Assembly (NCBI GenBank): GCA_945952105.1
Contig: CAMFGZ010000026.1
Location: 1 to 64,000 of the forward strand
From: an uncultured Rhodospirillaceae bacterium
GTDB taxonomy: Bacteria; Pseudomonadota; Alphaproteobacteria; Reyranellales; Reyranellaceae
Reading direction: 5' to 3'
Length of the DNA: 64,000 bases
Of the stretch, positions 42,661 through 51,064 are shown one piece after another. The stretch's first letter is position 1, and each line of letters begins with the position of its first letter. The notes below the pieces were generated by a model. It had not been told where the DNA came from, made no database searches, and was given only the letters and a program-made list of their open reading frames with translations. The translations under genes were made by a program, and so were the position numbers.

Positions 42661-43257
42661 ATGACGACGAAGACGGTCCGGTGCGCGACCCCGGCGGAAG
42701 AGGCGGCGGCGATCGCCACGCTGACGCTCGCGTTCAGCACCGATCCGGCGACGCGCTGGACCTGGCCGGAGCCGCAAGCCTATCTCGCCGCCTTTCCACG
42801 TTTTGCCCGGGCGTTCGGTGGCGCGGGCTTCGCGAAAGGCGGGGCCCATATCGTCGGCGATCACGCCGGCACCGCCCTTTGGCTGCCGCCCGGCATCGAG
42901 CCGGATGGCGCGGCGCTGGGCGAGTTGATGCGGACCACCGCGTCGCCGGAGTCGATGAGCGATGGCATGCGGGTGATGCAGCAGATGGCCAGCTATCATC
43001 CCCGCGACCCGCACTGGTATCTGCCGCTGATCGGCATCGACCCGAAGCATCAGGGGAAAGGGCTGGGCGGCGCGCTGCTCGCTTATGCGAACGGGATCTG
43101 CGATCGCGATGGCGTGCTGGCCTATCTCGAATCGTCGAACCCGCGGAACGTACCGCTCTATCAGCGCTTCGGCTTCGAGGTCATGGGCCGCATCCAGTTC
43201 GGCAGTTCGCCGACCCTGGTGCCGATGGTGCGCCAGCCCCGGCGTTCGCGCGGCTGA
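42661..43257 (+). CDS. GNAT family N-acetyltransferase
   Basis: A 198-residue acetyltransferase. The acetyl-CoA loop is readable in LIGIDPKHQGKGLGGALLAYA (QGKGLG), followed by AYLESSNPRNVPLYQRFGFEVMG, the classic GNAT C-terminus. The N-terminal part resembles acetyltransferases acting on small amines or antibiotics. It probably belongs to the same transcript as the VOC gene. A detoxification role would fit a regulator/VOC/GNAT group, but this is speculation from context. Confidence 0.88.
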   Translation: MTTKTVRCATPAEEAAAIATLTLAFSTDPATRWTWPEPQAYLAAFPRFARAFGGAGFAKGGAHIVGDHAGTALWLPPGIEPDGAALGELMRTTASPESMSDGMRVMQQMASYHPRDPHWYLPLIGIDPKHQGKGLGGALLAYANGICDRDGVLAYLESSNPRNVPLYQRFGFEVMGRIQFGSSPTLVPMVRQPRRSRG

Positions 43258-43260
43258 GGG

Positions 43261-44040
43261 TCAGGCTGCTTTCTTGCCGTGATGGCTGTGCAGCTTGGTG
43301 CTGAGCACGCGGCGGATGGCGTTGAACTCCGGGCTCGCCACGTCGCGCGGTCGCGGCAGGTCGAGCGGGTTGTCGCTTTCGATGCGGCCCGGGCCGGGAG
43401 TCATGACGACAACGCGGTTGGCCAGCAGGATCGCCTCCTCGACCGCGTGGGTCACGAACACGACCGTGAGCCTGGTGCGCTCCCATATATCCAGAAGCTC
43501 GTCCTGCAGACGCTCGCGCGTCATGGCGTCGAGGGCGCCGAACGGTTCGTCCATCAGCACCAGCTCGGCATCGTTGGCCAGCACTCGGGCGATCGCCACG
43601 CGCTGCTTCATGCCACCCGAGAGCTGGTGCGGATAGGCGTTGGCGAATTTGGCAAGGCCGACCAGGTCGATGAACTTGTCGACGATCTGCCTCACCTCGG
43701 CGCTGCCTAGGCCGCGCGAGGCGGGGCCGAAGCCGATATTGTCCCGGACGCTCAGCCAGGGGAACAGCGCATAGTCCTGAAAGACCATGCCGCGCGAAGG
43801 ATCCGGCCCGGCGATCGGCTTGCCCCACATCAGCGCATCGCCCGAGGAAGGCTGGTCGAAGCCCGCCATGATGCGCAGCAGCGTGGACTTGCCGCAGCCC
43901 GACGCACCGATCAGACAGATGAACTCCCCCTTGTTGATCGAGAGGTGGGCGTCGGAGAGGGCGTTGATCGTCTGGTCCTGAAGCCGGAAGACCTTGGACA
44001 CGCCCTTGATTTCTATGATCGGCGTCGCGGTGTCAGGCAT
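43261..44040 (-). CDS. ABC transporter ATP-binding protein (SsuB/TauB/NrtD-like)
   Basis: A 259-residue ATPase. Walker A is GASGCGKST, the signature is LSGGMKQR, Walker B is LVLMDEPFGALD, and the switch histidine lies in VFVTHAVEEA. It matches the nitrate/sulfonate/taurine importer subfamily. Its start lies within the last 8 bases of the permease gene, so the genes are translationally coupled. It energises import of an organic or inorganic anion recognised by the binding protein at 44932-45891. The ligand is unknown. Confidence 0.92.
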   Translation of the reverse strand: MPDTATPIIEIKGVSKVFRLQDQTINALSDAHLSINKGEFICLIGASGCGKSTLLRIMAGFDQPSSGDALMWGKPIAGPDPSRGMVFQDYALFPWLSVRDNIGFGPASRGLGSAEVRQIVDKFIDLVGLAKFANAYPHQLSGGMKQRVAIARVLANDAELVLMDEPFGALDAMTRERLQDELLDIWERTRLTVVFVTHAVEEAILLANRVVVMTPGPGRIESDNPLDLPRPRDVASPEFNAIRRVLSTKLHSHHGKKAA

Positions 44041-44905
44041 GGTGATTGGGGCTCCAGCGCAGCAGGCGGTTGCCGATGGTCACGACCACGCGGTCGGAGA
44101 TGTAGCCGGCGAGGCCGATCACGATCATGCCGCAGATCACCAGCTCGGTGCGCGACAGGGTGCGACCGTCCATGATCACGGCGCCCAGCCCCTGCGGCAC
44201 GCCGGTCATCTCGCCGACGACGATGACGAACCAGGCGAGGCCGAGGCCCAGACGCAGGCCTGTGAAGATCGACGGCGTCGCCGCCGGCAGGACGACTTTG
44301 TAGAACTGCGCGTTGCCGCGGCAGCCGAGCATCGAGGCCGCCTCGAACAGTTTGGGATCGACCGAACGGACGCCGAAGATCGTATTGAGCAGAATCGGGT
44401 AGAAGGCGCCGAGGCAGACCAGGGCGAAGGCCGATTTCGCGCCGAGGCCGAACAGGATCATCGACAGCGGCAGCCAGGCCGTCACCGGGATCGGCCGCAT
44501 CACCTGCAGGAACGGATCGAGCAGCATGCGCGCGGTCGGCACGCGGCCGATCAGGATGCCGATCGGGAGTGCGAACAGCGCGGCCAGCGCGAAGCCGCCA
44601 TAGACCCGGCTCATCGAGGCGAGGAGATGCGTGGTCAGCGTCGCGGAATAGGCGTCGTCGTAGATGCCGCCCACCGCGAAGTCGACCATGTACTCGCCGA
44701 CCTGGTAAGGCGTCGGGATGAGCCGCGTCCATTGCTGCGTCGTCGCCACCTCCCAGAAGACGAGCAGGATCAGCGGCACGATCAGCGCCAGTACGGTCGG
44801 CTTGAGGCGCGCCCAGGCCGAGCGTGACGCCTTGCGCGGCGCCACGGCGGCCGGTGTTTCCTTCATGGCCGCCGCCGGGGCCGCTCCAGTCTCGACGATC
44901 GCCAT
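44033..44905 (-). CDS. ABC transporter permease (SsuC/TauC-like)
   Basis: A 290-residue inner-membrane permease with six predicted spans (ALIVPLILLVFWEVATTQ, YGGFALAALFALPIGILIG and others). The EAA-type cytoplasmic loop is EAASMLGCRGNAQFYKVVLPAATPSIFTGLRLGLG. I start at ATG 44905, 26 bases after the binding-protein stop, with GGAG upstream; a continuous frame further upstream overlaps the binding-protein gene and is a shadow. Likely a homodimer with the adjacent ATPase. Confidence 0.9.
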   Translation of the reverse strand: MAIVETGAAPAAAMKETPAAVAPRKASRSAWARLKPTVLALIVPLILLVFWEVATTQQWTRLIPTPYQVGEYMVDFAVGGIYDDAYSATLTTHLLASMSRVYGGFALAALFALPIGILIGRVPTARMLLDPFLQVMRPIPVTAWLPLSMILFGLGAKSAFALVCLGAFYPILLNTIFGVRSVDPKLFEAASMLGCRGNAQFYKVVLPAATPSIFTGLRLGLGLAWFVIVVGEMTGVPQGLGAVIMDGRTLSRTELVICGMIVIGLAGYISDRVVVTIGNRLLRWSPNHHA

Positions 44906-44931
44906 GGTGCGCTCCGCCGCTTCCCGCCGCC

Positions 44932-45891
44932 TTAGCTGGCGATCTCGTTCGAGAACTTCGGATTGAGGAAGGTCTCGAACTTCGGCAGGGCGCGGATCTG
45001 CTTCAGCTCGAGCATGTGCTGGGCGTAGGTCTTGGCCTGGCCCTGCACCTTGTCGTCGAGCTTCCAGACATATTCGACATTGTCCGCGCCAAGCGCCTGC
45101 TCGACCGCGGCGCGGTTGGCGCCGAGCTTCTGGACTGTCATGTCGACCACGGCCGGCTTGTTCGCGGCCATGAACTCCACGGCCTGGCGATGGGTCTTCA
45201 GGACCGTGCGGATCATGTCCGGGTTCTTGGCGACGGTCTCCTCGTTGGTGCCGATGATCATGTTGAGGCCGCCCATGGCGGTGCCGTAGGGGTATTCGAC
45301 GAGCTGGCCGACGCCGGAGGTGATGGAGAGGGCCGGACCCGGCTCGGCGCCGACATAGGCGTCGATGTCGCCGCGGGACAGCATCGCCGGCATCTCGCCG
45401 AACGGCACGCGCACCGAGGTGATGTCCTTCAGGCTGAGTCCTTCCATGCGCATGCGCTCGAGGATGAAGACTTCCTGCGTGGAGCCGGGCCAGATGCCGA
45501 CCTTCTTGCCCTTGAGATCCTTGATCGTCTTCACGTCCGAGCCGGCCTTGGAAATCACGCCCATGCCGCGGTTGGACATCGCGCCCACGACGACCACCGG
45601 CTCGCCGGCGGCGGCGCCCAGGATGCCGGCGGCGATGCCGAACGTGCCGAGGTCCACCGACTTGGTGACGACGGCATTCTTGCAATCGGTCGGGCTGTCG
45701 AACGTGATGATCTCGATCTTGAGACCGGCCGGTGCGAACTTCTCGTAGAAATGGGGCGGCATCGAGTGGACGAGCCGCAGCGCGCCCATCTTGACCGTTT
45801 GCCCGCCCTGCGCCCGCAGGATGGACGGCGCGGCCAGGGTTCCCATGGCAGCGAGGCTGGCGCCGGCCAGCAGACGACGACGATTGATCAT
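44932..45891 (-). CDS. ABC transporter substrate-binding protein (SsuA/NrtA/TauA-like)
   Basis: A 319-residue periplasmic protein. A twin-arginine-type signal (INRRRLLAGASLAAMGTLAAPSILRAQGG) is followed by the type II binding fold. KVGIWPGSTQEVFILERMRMEGL and VVVVGAMSNRGMGVISKAG are typical of the sulfonate/nitrate/aliphatic-anion group. It is first in the leftward three-gene importer operon. Nearby genes do not identify the ligand; a nitrogen or sulfur source is the usual case. Confidence 0.9.
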   Translation of the reverse strand: MINRRRLLAGASLAAMGTLAAPSILRAQGGQTVKMGALRLVHSMPPHFYEKFAPAGLKIEIITFDSPTDCKNAVVTKSVDLGTFGIAAGILGAAAGEPVVVVGAMSNRGMGVISKAGSDVKTIKDLKGKKVGIWPGSTQEVFILERMRMEGLSLKDITSVRVPFGEMPAMLSRGDIDAYVGAEPGPALSITSGVGQLVEYPYGTAMGGLNMIIGTNEETVAKNPDMIRTVLKTHRQAVEFMAANKPAVVDMTVQKLGANRAAVEQALGADNVEYVWKLDDKVQGQAKTYAQHMLELKQIRALPKFETFLNPKFSNEIAS

Positions 45892-45945
45892 GAATTGCCT
45901 CCCAAGCAGTTCCCTTGGAAGGCAACAAGCGTGCCAATTTCATGT

Positions 45946-45999
45946 TCCTCTCCGCCCGCGTCAGCGGGGGGAGAGGCTAGGAGAGGTGGGGCATGCCCG
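45946..45999. repeat. Dispersed hairpin repeat (CCTCTCC...GGAGAGG / GGTGGGGCATG), copy A
   Basis: CCTCTCC pairs with GGAGAGG around a GCCCGCGTCAGCGG core, followed by CTAGGAGAGGTGGGGCATGCCC. The same modules occur at 48274-48347. It lies in the 180-base gap between the ABC importer operon and the gamma-glutamyltransferase gene. Confidence 0.65.
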
Positions 46000-46043
46000 G
46001 TGTGGAGGCCATACGATTGGTTCGGCCCATGACCACCTCATCT

Positions 46044-46064
46044 ACCCATTGCTGCGCAATGGGT
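46044..46064 (-). terminator. Hairpin downstream of the gamma-glutamyltransferase gene
   Basis: ACCCATTGC and its exact reverse complement flank a TGC loop, 7 bases beyond the leftward gene's stop. No T-run is present in either direction, so terminator function is tentative. Confidence 0.4.
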
Positions 46065-46071
46065 CCCTTCC

Positions 46072-47670
46072 TCAGAACCCCACTGCCGCTCCGTCGCGGC
46101 GGCTTTCGGAGGCGCCGAGATAGGCGCCGCCTTCGGGGAAGCGCCAGATGATCTGGCTCGATCCGAAGTCGAAGCTGGGCATCTTCGTCCGTGTCAGGCG
46201 ATGGCCGCGGCTCTCCAGGCCGTCCAGCGTGCCCTGCGGCATGTGCTCTTCCGTCCAGACCGTTCCGTCGGTCTCGTGCACGCGCCAGCGCGGGGCGTCG
46301 ATCGCGGCCTGCGGGTTCTGGCCGTAGTCGACGATGCGGGAGAAGACCTGCATGTGGCCCTGGGGCTGCATGGCGCCGCCCATCAGACCGAAGGTCGCCA
46401 CCGGACGGCCGTCCTTGGTGATGAAGGCCGGGATGATGGTGTGGAAAGGCCGCTTGTTCGGCCCGACCTCGTTGGGATGGCCCTTGGTCGTGACGAAGCC
46501 CGTGCCCCGGTTCTGCAACGCAATGCCGGTGCCCGGCACCACGATGCCCGAACCGAAGCCGGTGTAGTTGGACTGGATCAGCGACACCATCATGCCCGAG
46601 GCATCGGCGGTGCCGAGATAGATCGTGCCGCCGTCCTTGGGCGTGCCCGGGCCGAAATCCTTGGCCTTCTTCGGGTCGATCAGCTTGGCGCGGCTCTTGA
46701 GGTAGGCCTTGTCCAGCATCTGCGCCGGCGTCACTTCCATGAAGCGCGGATCGGCGACGTAGCGGTAGATGTCGGCGAAGGCGAGCTTCATCGCCTCGAT
46801 GCGGAGATGGGCGACCTCGGGGCCGTCGCAGTCGAGGCCGGCCAGCTCGAAGTTCTCGAGGATGCCCAGCGCCATGCAGGCGGCGATGCCCTGGCCCGAC
46901 GGCGGGATCTCGTGCAGCGTCGTGCCGCGATAGGCGAGGCCGATCGGGTCGACCCAGTCGGGCTTGTGCGCCGCGAGGTCTTCCTTGCGCAGCGCGCCGC
47001 CGGTCTCGCGGGCATACTTGTCCATCGCCTCGGCGAGTTCGCCCCGATAGAACGCCTCGCCCTTGCTCTCGGCGATCCTGGTGAGCGTCCTGGCCTGGTC
47101 GGGGAACTTCCAGAGTTCGCCCGGCTGCGGCGCGCGTCCGTTCGGCAGGAATGCCTTCACCCAGCTTTCCTGGCCCTTCAGGCGGTCGATCGCGCGGTGC
47201 CACTGGTGCGCCACCATGTAGGAGACGCGGAACCCGTCATGGGCGTATTTGATCGCCGGCTCGAAAAGGTCGGCAAAGGGAAGCTTGCCGTATCGCTTGT
47301 GCAGTTCCATCCAGAGCGACACGGCGCCCGGCGTCGTCACGCAGCCCCAGCCGACATGAGGCATCTTGTCGAGGCCGGCATATTTGTCGGGCGTCATCAG
47401 AGCCGGAGAATGGCCGTGGGCGTTCAGGCCCACGAGCTGCTTGCCGTCCCACAGGATGCAGAAGGCGTCGGCGCCGATGCCGTTCATCGTGGGCTCGACC
47501 ACGGTGATGGCGGCCGCGCTCGCGATGGCCGCATCGACCGCATTGCCGCCCTTGGCCAGCATGCGCAGGCCCGCGGTGGAGGCGAGGTGCTGGGACGAGG
47601 CGACGACGTTCTCGGCGAAGACCGGCAGCTTCTTGGTGGAATAGGGGAAGTCGTACGTGAAAGACGGCAC
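46072..47670 (-). CDS. Gamma-glutamyltransferase family protein
   Basis: A 532-residue Ntn-hydrolase of the gamma-glutamyltranspeptidase family. It is made as one chain that cleaves itself before a threonine. The likely nucleophile is Thr349 in DGGTIYLGTADASG, which aligns with the TTHxxVVD site. N-terminal blocks VVASSQHLASTAGLRMLAKGGNAVDAAIASAAAITVVEP and C-terminal FGLMGGAMQPQGHMQV are conserved. No signal peptide is evident, which is unusual for periplasmic GGT but common in the YwrD-like branch. Translation starts at GTG 47670 with AAGGA upstream. True glutathione hydrolysis is not assured. Confidence 0.9.
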   Translation of the reverse strand: MPSFTYDFPYSTKKLPVFAENVVASSQHLASTAGLRMLAKGGNAVDAAIASAAAITVVEPTMNGIGADAFCILWDGKQLVGLNAHGHSPALMTPDKYAGLDKMPHVGWGCVTTPGAVSLWMELHKRYGKLPFADLFEPAIKYAHDGFRVSYMVAHQWHRAIDRLKGQESWVKAFLPNGRAPQPGELWKFPDQARTLTRIAESKGEAFYRGELAEAMDKYARETGGALRKEDLAAHKPDWVDPIGLAYRGTTLHEIPPSGQGIAACMALGILENFELAGLDCDGPEVAHLRIEAMKLAFADIYRYVADPRFMEVTPAQMLDKAYLKSRAKLIDPKKAKDFGPGTPKDGGTIYLGTADASGMMVSLIQSNYTGFGSGIVVPGTGIALQNRGTGFVTTKGHPNEVGPNKRPFHTIIPAFITKDGRPVATFGLMGGAMQPQGHMQVFSRIVDYGQNPQAAIDAPRWRVHETDGTVWTEEHMPQGTLDGLESRGHRLTRTKMPSFDFGSSQIIWRFPEGGAYLGASESRRDGAAVGF

Positions 47671-47683
47671 CTCGGAATCCTTT

Positions 47684-48355
47684 CTACTTCTTCGCGGCCT
47701 GGAGGGCCTCGATGCGCGCGACGAAGCGCGGCGTCTGCAGGAACTGGCGATGCTCCGCGGCGCTCTTGCCGAACAGGCGGGAAAGATCGAGCACGCCGGA
47801 GCCCGCGATCTCGCCCATCCGCCCGGAGAGCGTCACACGTTCGCCAAGCCGCAGGGTTTTTAGCGCCGCGACGGCCGCCTCGGAAAGGCCCGGCGGGGGC
47901 GCCGCACGGGATCGTGTGGAGAAAAAGTCGGTGACGGTGCCGGCGAAGGCCAGCGCCCAGTCGTTGAACGCGTAGAGCGAAACCTGGCGTCCGATGTCGA
48001 TCGTGACCGCCACCGTCTGCGCATTGCCCTCGATTTTGGCGAGCGTGCCGCACCAGTCGTTGAACGCTCCGACCTTTTCGGCGAGGGCAATGCTCTGGCG
48101 GGCGGCTTCCTCGACCCTGAGCGGGTTGTTGGAAGCCAGCGCCGGCTTGGCCAGCTCCTGCAGCCCGTCGAGAAACGCCTTCTGCGCCGGATTGCGCTCA
48201 TGGCAGGGCCGGTCGAAGCAGCCGGTGAGCGCGAGGCCGATGCCGCCGAACAGGAACGCCCGTCTGGAAACGTCCCCTCCGCCCGCGATGGCGGAGGGAG
48301 AGGAAGGGGCCCCGCGCGCCAGCGTGGGGGAGGTGAGGTGGGGCATGCGCTGCAT
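47684..48355 (-). CDS. Putative lipoprotein of unknown function
   Basis: A roughly 223-residue protein I do not recognise. After about 28 residues comes a Tat-like signal with lipobox: VSRRAFLFGGIGLALTGC, so the mature protein should be an anchored lipoprotein beginning at that cysteine. The rest is helical, with no known motif (QELAKPALASNN..., AFNDWALAFAGTVTDFF). No ATG/GTG exists just before the signal. The first about 25 codons (MPHLTSPTLARGAPSSP) lie within the dispersed repeat at 48274-48347, so the repeat appears to supply the start. It is 13 bases upstream of the gamma-glutamyltransferase gene and likely co-transcribed. Confidence 0.68.
   Translation of the reverse strand: MQRMPHLTSPTLARGAPSSPSAIAGGGDVSRRAFLFGGIGLALTGCFDRPCHERNPAQKAFLDGLQELAKPALASNNPLRVEEAARQSIALAEKVGAFNDWCGTLAKIEGNAQTVAVTIDIGRQVSLYAFNDWALAFAGTVTDFFSTRSRAAPPPGLSEAAVAALKTLRLGERVTLSGRMGEIAGSGVLDLSRLFGKSAAEHRQFLQTPRFVARIEALQAAKK
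48274..48347. repeat. Dispersed hairpin repeat, copy B, overlapping a lipoprotein gene start
   Basis: CCCTCCGCC pairs with GGCGGAGGG around CGCGAT, followed after AGAGGAAGGGGCCC by GGGGGAGGTGAGGTGGGGCATG. It resembles the repeat at 45946-45999 and overlaps the 5' coding region of the gene at 47684-48355. Confidence 0.65.
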
Positions 48356-48384
48356 CACCCCATCATCTTACCTCAAGACGGCGA

Positions 48385-50109
48385 TCACGCCGCCTTCGAC
48401 TGTGCCTTGGCGCGCTCTTCCTCCTTGAGTTCCTTCTTCGAGAGCTTGCCGACCGGGGTCTTGGGCAGTTCGGGGCGGATCTCCAGGGCGACCGGCATCT
48501 CGTGCTTGCCGATCTTGCCTTCGAGATGCTTCTTCAGCTCCTCGAAGGTGAGCGAGGCGCCGGGCTTCAGCTTGGCGAAGACCTTGGGTGCTTCCTGGCG
48601 ATAGGGGTCGGGGATGCCGATCACGATCACCTCGTCGACCGCCGGGTGCTCGTAGACGGCCTCCTCGATCATGCGCGGATAGACGTTGTAACCCGAGGAG
48701 ATGATGAGATCCTTCGAGCGGTCGACCAGGTAGAGCCAGCCGTCCTCGTCCATGTAGCCCATGTCGCCGGTGCGCAGGCCCATCCAGTTGCTCGACGGAT
48801 GGCGGAACAGGACCTTGTCGGTTTCCTCCTGCTTCTTCCAGTAACCCTTCATGACCTGCGGGCCGATGATGCAGACCTCGCCGACATGCTCCTTGCCAGG
48901 GGGCAGTACCTTGTCGCCGTCCTCCATGTCGCGGATCTCGATCACGGTGCCGGGCATCGGCACGCCGCACGAGCCGACGCGGCGCACGCTCTTGTCGACC
49001 GGGCAGATGGCGCCGGTCGGCGAGGTCTCGGTGAGACCGTAGCCCTCGATCAGGGTGGCCCCCGTCAGCTTCTCGAAGCTCTGCTGCACCTCGACGGGCA
49101 GCGGCGCGCCGCCGGACATGCAGATCTTGAGAGAGCTGAGATCGAGCCCCTGCGCCTTGGGATGCTTGTTGATCGCGGTATAAAGCGTGGGCACGCCCGG
49201 CAGGAAGGTCGGTTTCTTCTTCGCCAGATCGTTCACGATCATGTCGATGTCCGGCCGCGGGTAGAGGATGAGCTGGTTGCCGTTGCGCACCGCCCCCAGC
49301 ATGATTCCCGACAGCGCATAGATGTGGAACAGCGGCAGCACGCAGACCACCTTCTCCGTGCCTGGCGTCGTGTACGGCGTCGTCCAGGCCTGTCCCTGGC
49401 TCATCGCCGCCATCACGCAGCCATGCGTCAGCATCGCGGCCTTCGGGAGTCCGGTCGTGCCGCCGGTGTATTGCAGGATCGCCACCTCGTCCCACAGGTT
49501 GTCGCTCGCAGGCTTGTAGGTGAGGTACTTGCCGTCGTTGTTCAGCAGATCCTTGAACGACATGTGCCAGTCGTCTCGCGGCCAGGCCGAAAGTTCCTTT
49601 TTCTTGGCGATCGGATAGAGCCAGCTCTTGGGCCAGGGCAGATAGTCGGCGATCGAGCCGACGATCAGCTTCTTCAGCCGTGTCTTGCCGCGCATCGCGG
49701 CCATCTTCGGGTAGAGGGCGGCGACATCGAGCGTCACCAGCACGTCGGTCTCCGAATCGCCGATCTTGAATTCGAGCTCGCGAGCCGCATCGAGCGGCGA
49801 GTAGTTGACGACCCTGCCGCCGGCCTTCAGCACGCCGAAAAAGGCGATGATGTAGTGCGGTGTGTTGGGCAGGTAGAGACCGACGTTCACGCCGGGCTTC
49901 ACGCCGAGCTTCTGGAAGCCGGCGGCGGCCCGGTCGGAGGCTTCCTTGTAGTCGCGGAACGTCATCACCTTGTCGAGGAAGTCGGTGAACGGCCGGTCGC
50001 CGAACCTGGCGCAGCTTTCCTCGAAACTCTGGTGGATGGTCATCCGGGGGACGTCGAGCTCCCACTTCACGCCCGGCGGATAGCTCTTCTCCCAAGGATA
50101 GTTCGACAT
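48385..50109 (-). CDS. Long-chain fatty acid/dicarboxylate CoA ligase (AMP-forming)
   Basis: A 574-residue acyl-CoA synthetase. The AMP-binding motif is YTGGTTGLPKAAMLTH, the central block is GYGLTETSPTGA, and the C-terminal region has TGDMGYMDEDGWLYLVDRSKDLIISSGYNVYPRMIEEAVYEHP, with a Gly-Lys catalytic lysine near the end (TPVGKLSKKEL). Activates a fatty acid as acyl-AMP and then acyl-CoA. Length and start (YPWEKSYPPGVKWELDVP) fit the FadD/PimA group. ATG 50109 has AGGGAGGAA upstream. It could feed the acyl-CoA pathways elsewhere in the window. Confidence 0.92.
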   Translation of the reverse strand: MSNYPWEKSYPPGVKWELDVPRMTIHQSFEESCARFGDRPFTDFLDKVMTFRDYKEASDRAAAGFQKLGVKPGVNVGLYLPNTPHYIIAFFGVLKAGGRVVNYSPLDAARELEFKIGDSETDVLVTLDVAALYPKMAAMRGKTRLKKLIVGSIADYLPWPKSWLYPIAKKKELSAWPRDDWHMSFKDLLNNDGKYLTYKPASDNLWDEVAILQYTGGTTGLPKAAMLTHGCVMAAMSQGQAWTTPYTTPGTEKVVCVLPLFHIYALSGIMLGAVRNGNQLILYPRPDIDMIVNDLAKKKPTFLPGVPTLYTAINKHPKAQGLDLSSLKICMSGGAPLPVEVQQSFEKLTGATLIEGYGLTETSPTGAICPVDKSVRRVGSCGVPMPGTVIEIRDMEDGDKVLPPGKEHVGEVCIIGPQVMKGYWKKQEETDKVLFRHPSSNWMGLRTGDMGYMDEDGWLYLVDRSKDLIISSGYNVYPRMIEEAVYEHPAVDEVIVIGIPDPYRQEAPKVFAKLKPGASLTFEELKKHLEGKIGKHEMPVALEIRPELPKTPVGKLSKKELKEEERAKAQSKAA

Positions 50110-50158
50110 TTTTTGAGTTCCTCCCTGCATCGACTATGCGAGGGGGAGCGCATGAGGG

Positions 50159-50929
50159 TCAAGAAGTCGGCGGGAGGCGGTACTCGTAGGCGTAGACCGT
50201 CCGGAAACCCTGCGCCTCGTAGAGCGGCATCGCAGCCTGATTGGTCGCCACAACCTGCAGGTAGGCATGGCGGGCGCCTTGTTCCCAGGCCCATGCATAG
50301 AGGCTTTCGGTGACGCGCCGGGCCAGCCCCCGACGGCGCGCCTCGGGCATCACCAGCACGTCGAACAGCCCCATATGCTCACCCTCGACGGCGCCGATCG
50401 CCATGGCCATCGGCCGGCCCTCGTGCTGGACGAATGCGAAGCCCACCGGTTGTGCGATGGCCTGCAACATCTTCTGCATGGTCTCGCGATGCTCGGGCTT
50501 CACCGGACTGTGGGCGGCGAAGGCTTCGATCCAGGCCGGGCTCGGTATCGGGGAGATCACGACGGCGGGATCGGCCTGGAAGCGGTCGTGCAGCGGGCAG
50601 ACCTGCAGCAGGCTCCGCTCGATGGCCCGATAGCCTCGATCGGCGAGAAGAGCGACGGCCTCCGGCGGGGCGAGGGGTGTCAGACGCCAGGCCGGCAACT
50701 GTCCCCGGTCGCGAAACGGCGCTTCAAGGGCGTCGATATCGGTTGAGAAGTCTGGACCTAGGGCATTGATCGAATTTGCTCTTTTTGTGTAGCCGCCGGA
50801 CAGTCGAAGGCGCCAGCCGCCGACATCCCGGCTTTCCAGGGCTGGCCAACCCTTGAAAGCCAAAAGCTCAAGGCGCCGGACTTCATCCAGATTCTGAAGG
50901 ACTTCAACCAAATTCTGAGGACGTGACAT
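50159..50929 (-). CDS. GNAT family N-acetyltransferase (two-module)
   Basis: A 256-residue protein. The C-terminal half is a GNAT domain (GLFDVLVMPEARRRGLARRVTESLYAWAWEQGARHAYLQV, then NQAAMPLYEAQGFRTVYAYEYR). The N-terminal half (LAFKGWPALESRDVGGWRLRLSGGYTKRANS) is the extension seen in one acetyltransferase subfamily of similar length. Substrate unknown. It sits 49 bases upstream of the acyl-CoA ligase start on the same strand and borders an A/T-rich gap. Confidence 0.87.
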   Translation of the reverse strand: MSRPQNLVEVLQNLDEVRRLELLAFKGWPALESRDVGGWRLRLSGGYTKRANSINALGPDFSTDIDALEAPFRDRGQLPAWRLTPLAPPEAVALLADRGYRAIERSLLQVCPLHDRFQADPAVVISPIPSPAWIEAFAAHSPVKPEHRETMQKMLQAIAQPVGFAFVQHEGRPMAMAIGAVEGEHMGLFDVLVMPEARRRGLARRVTESLYAWAWEQGARHAYLQVVATNQAAMPLYEAQGFRTVYAYEYRLPPTS

Positions 50930-51064
50930 CGGGCGCGATCCGTGATAATTTTATATTCAATAATAACAATTATTTATTCTTAAAACTGTAAGTTACGCAT
51001 GAAGTCCGACCCCCTCGATGTCGACTTTCGTGTTTGCTGGCGGCCGTTTCATCGTTCCACCTCC
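50930..51064. other. A/T-rich divergent intergenic region
   Basis: The stretch 50940-50992 is strikingly A/T-rich (runs such as AATAATAACAATTATTTATT) in a GC-rich surrounding. It separates the leftward GNAT gene from the rightward DUF2272 gene and probably holds their promoters. No repeat or RNA recognised. An in-frame ATG at 50999 would extend the downstream gene by 22 residues. Confidence 0.5.
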
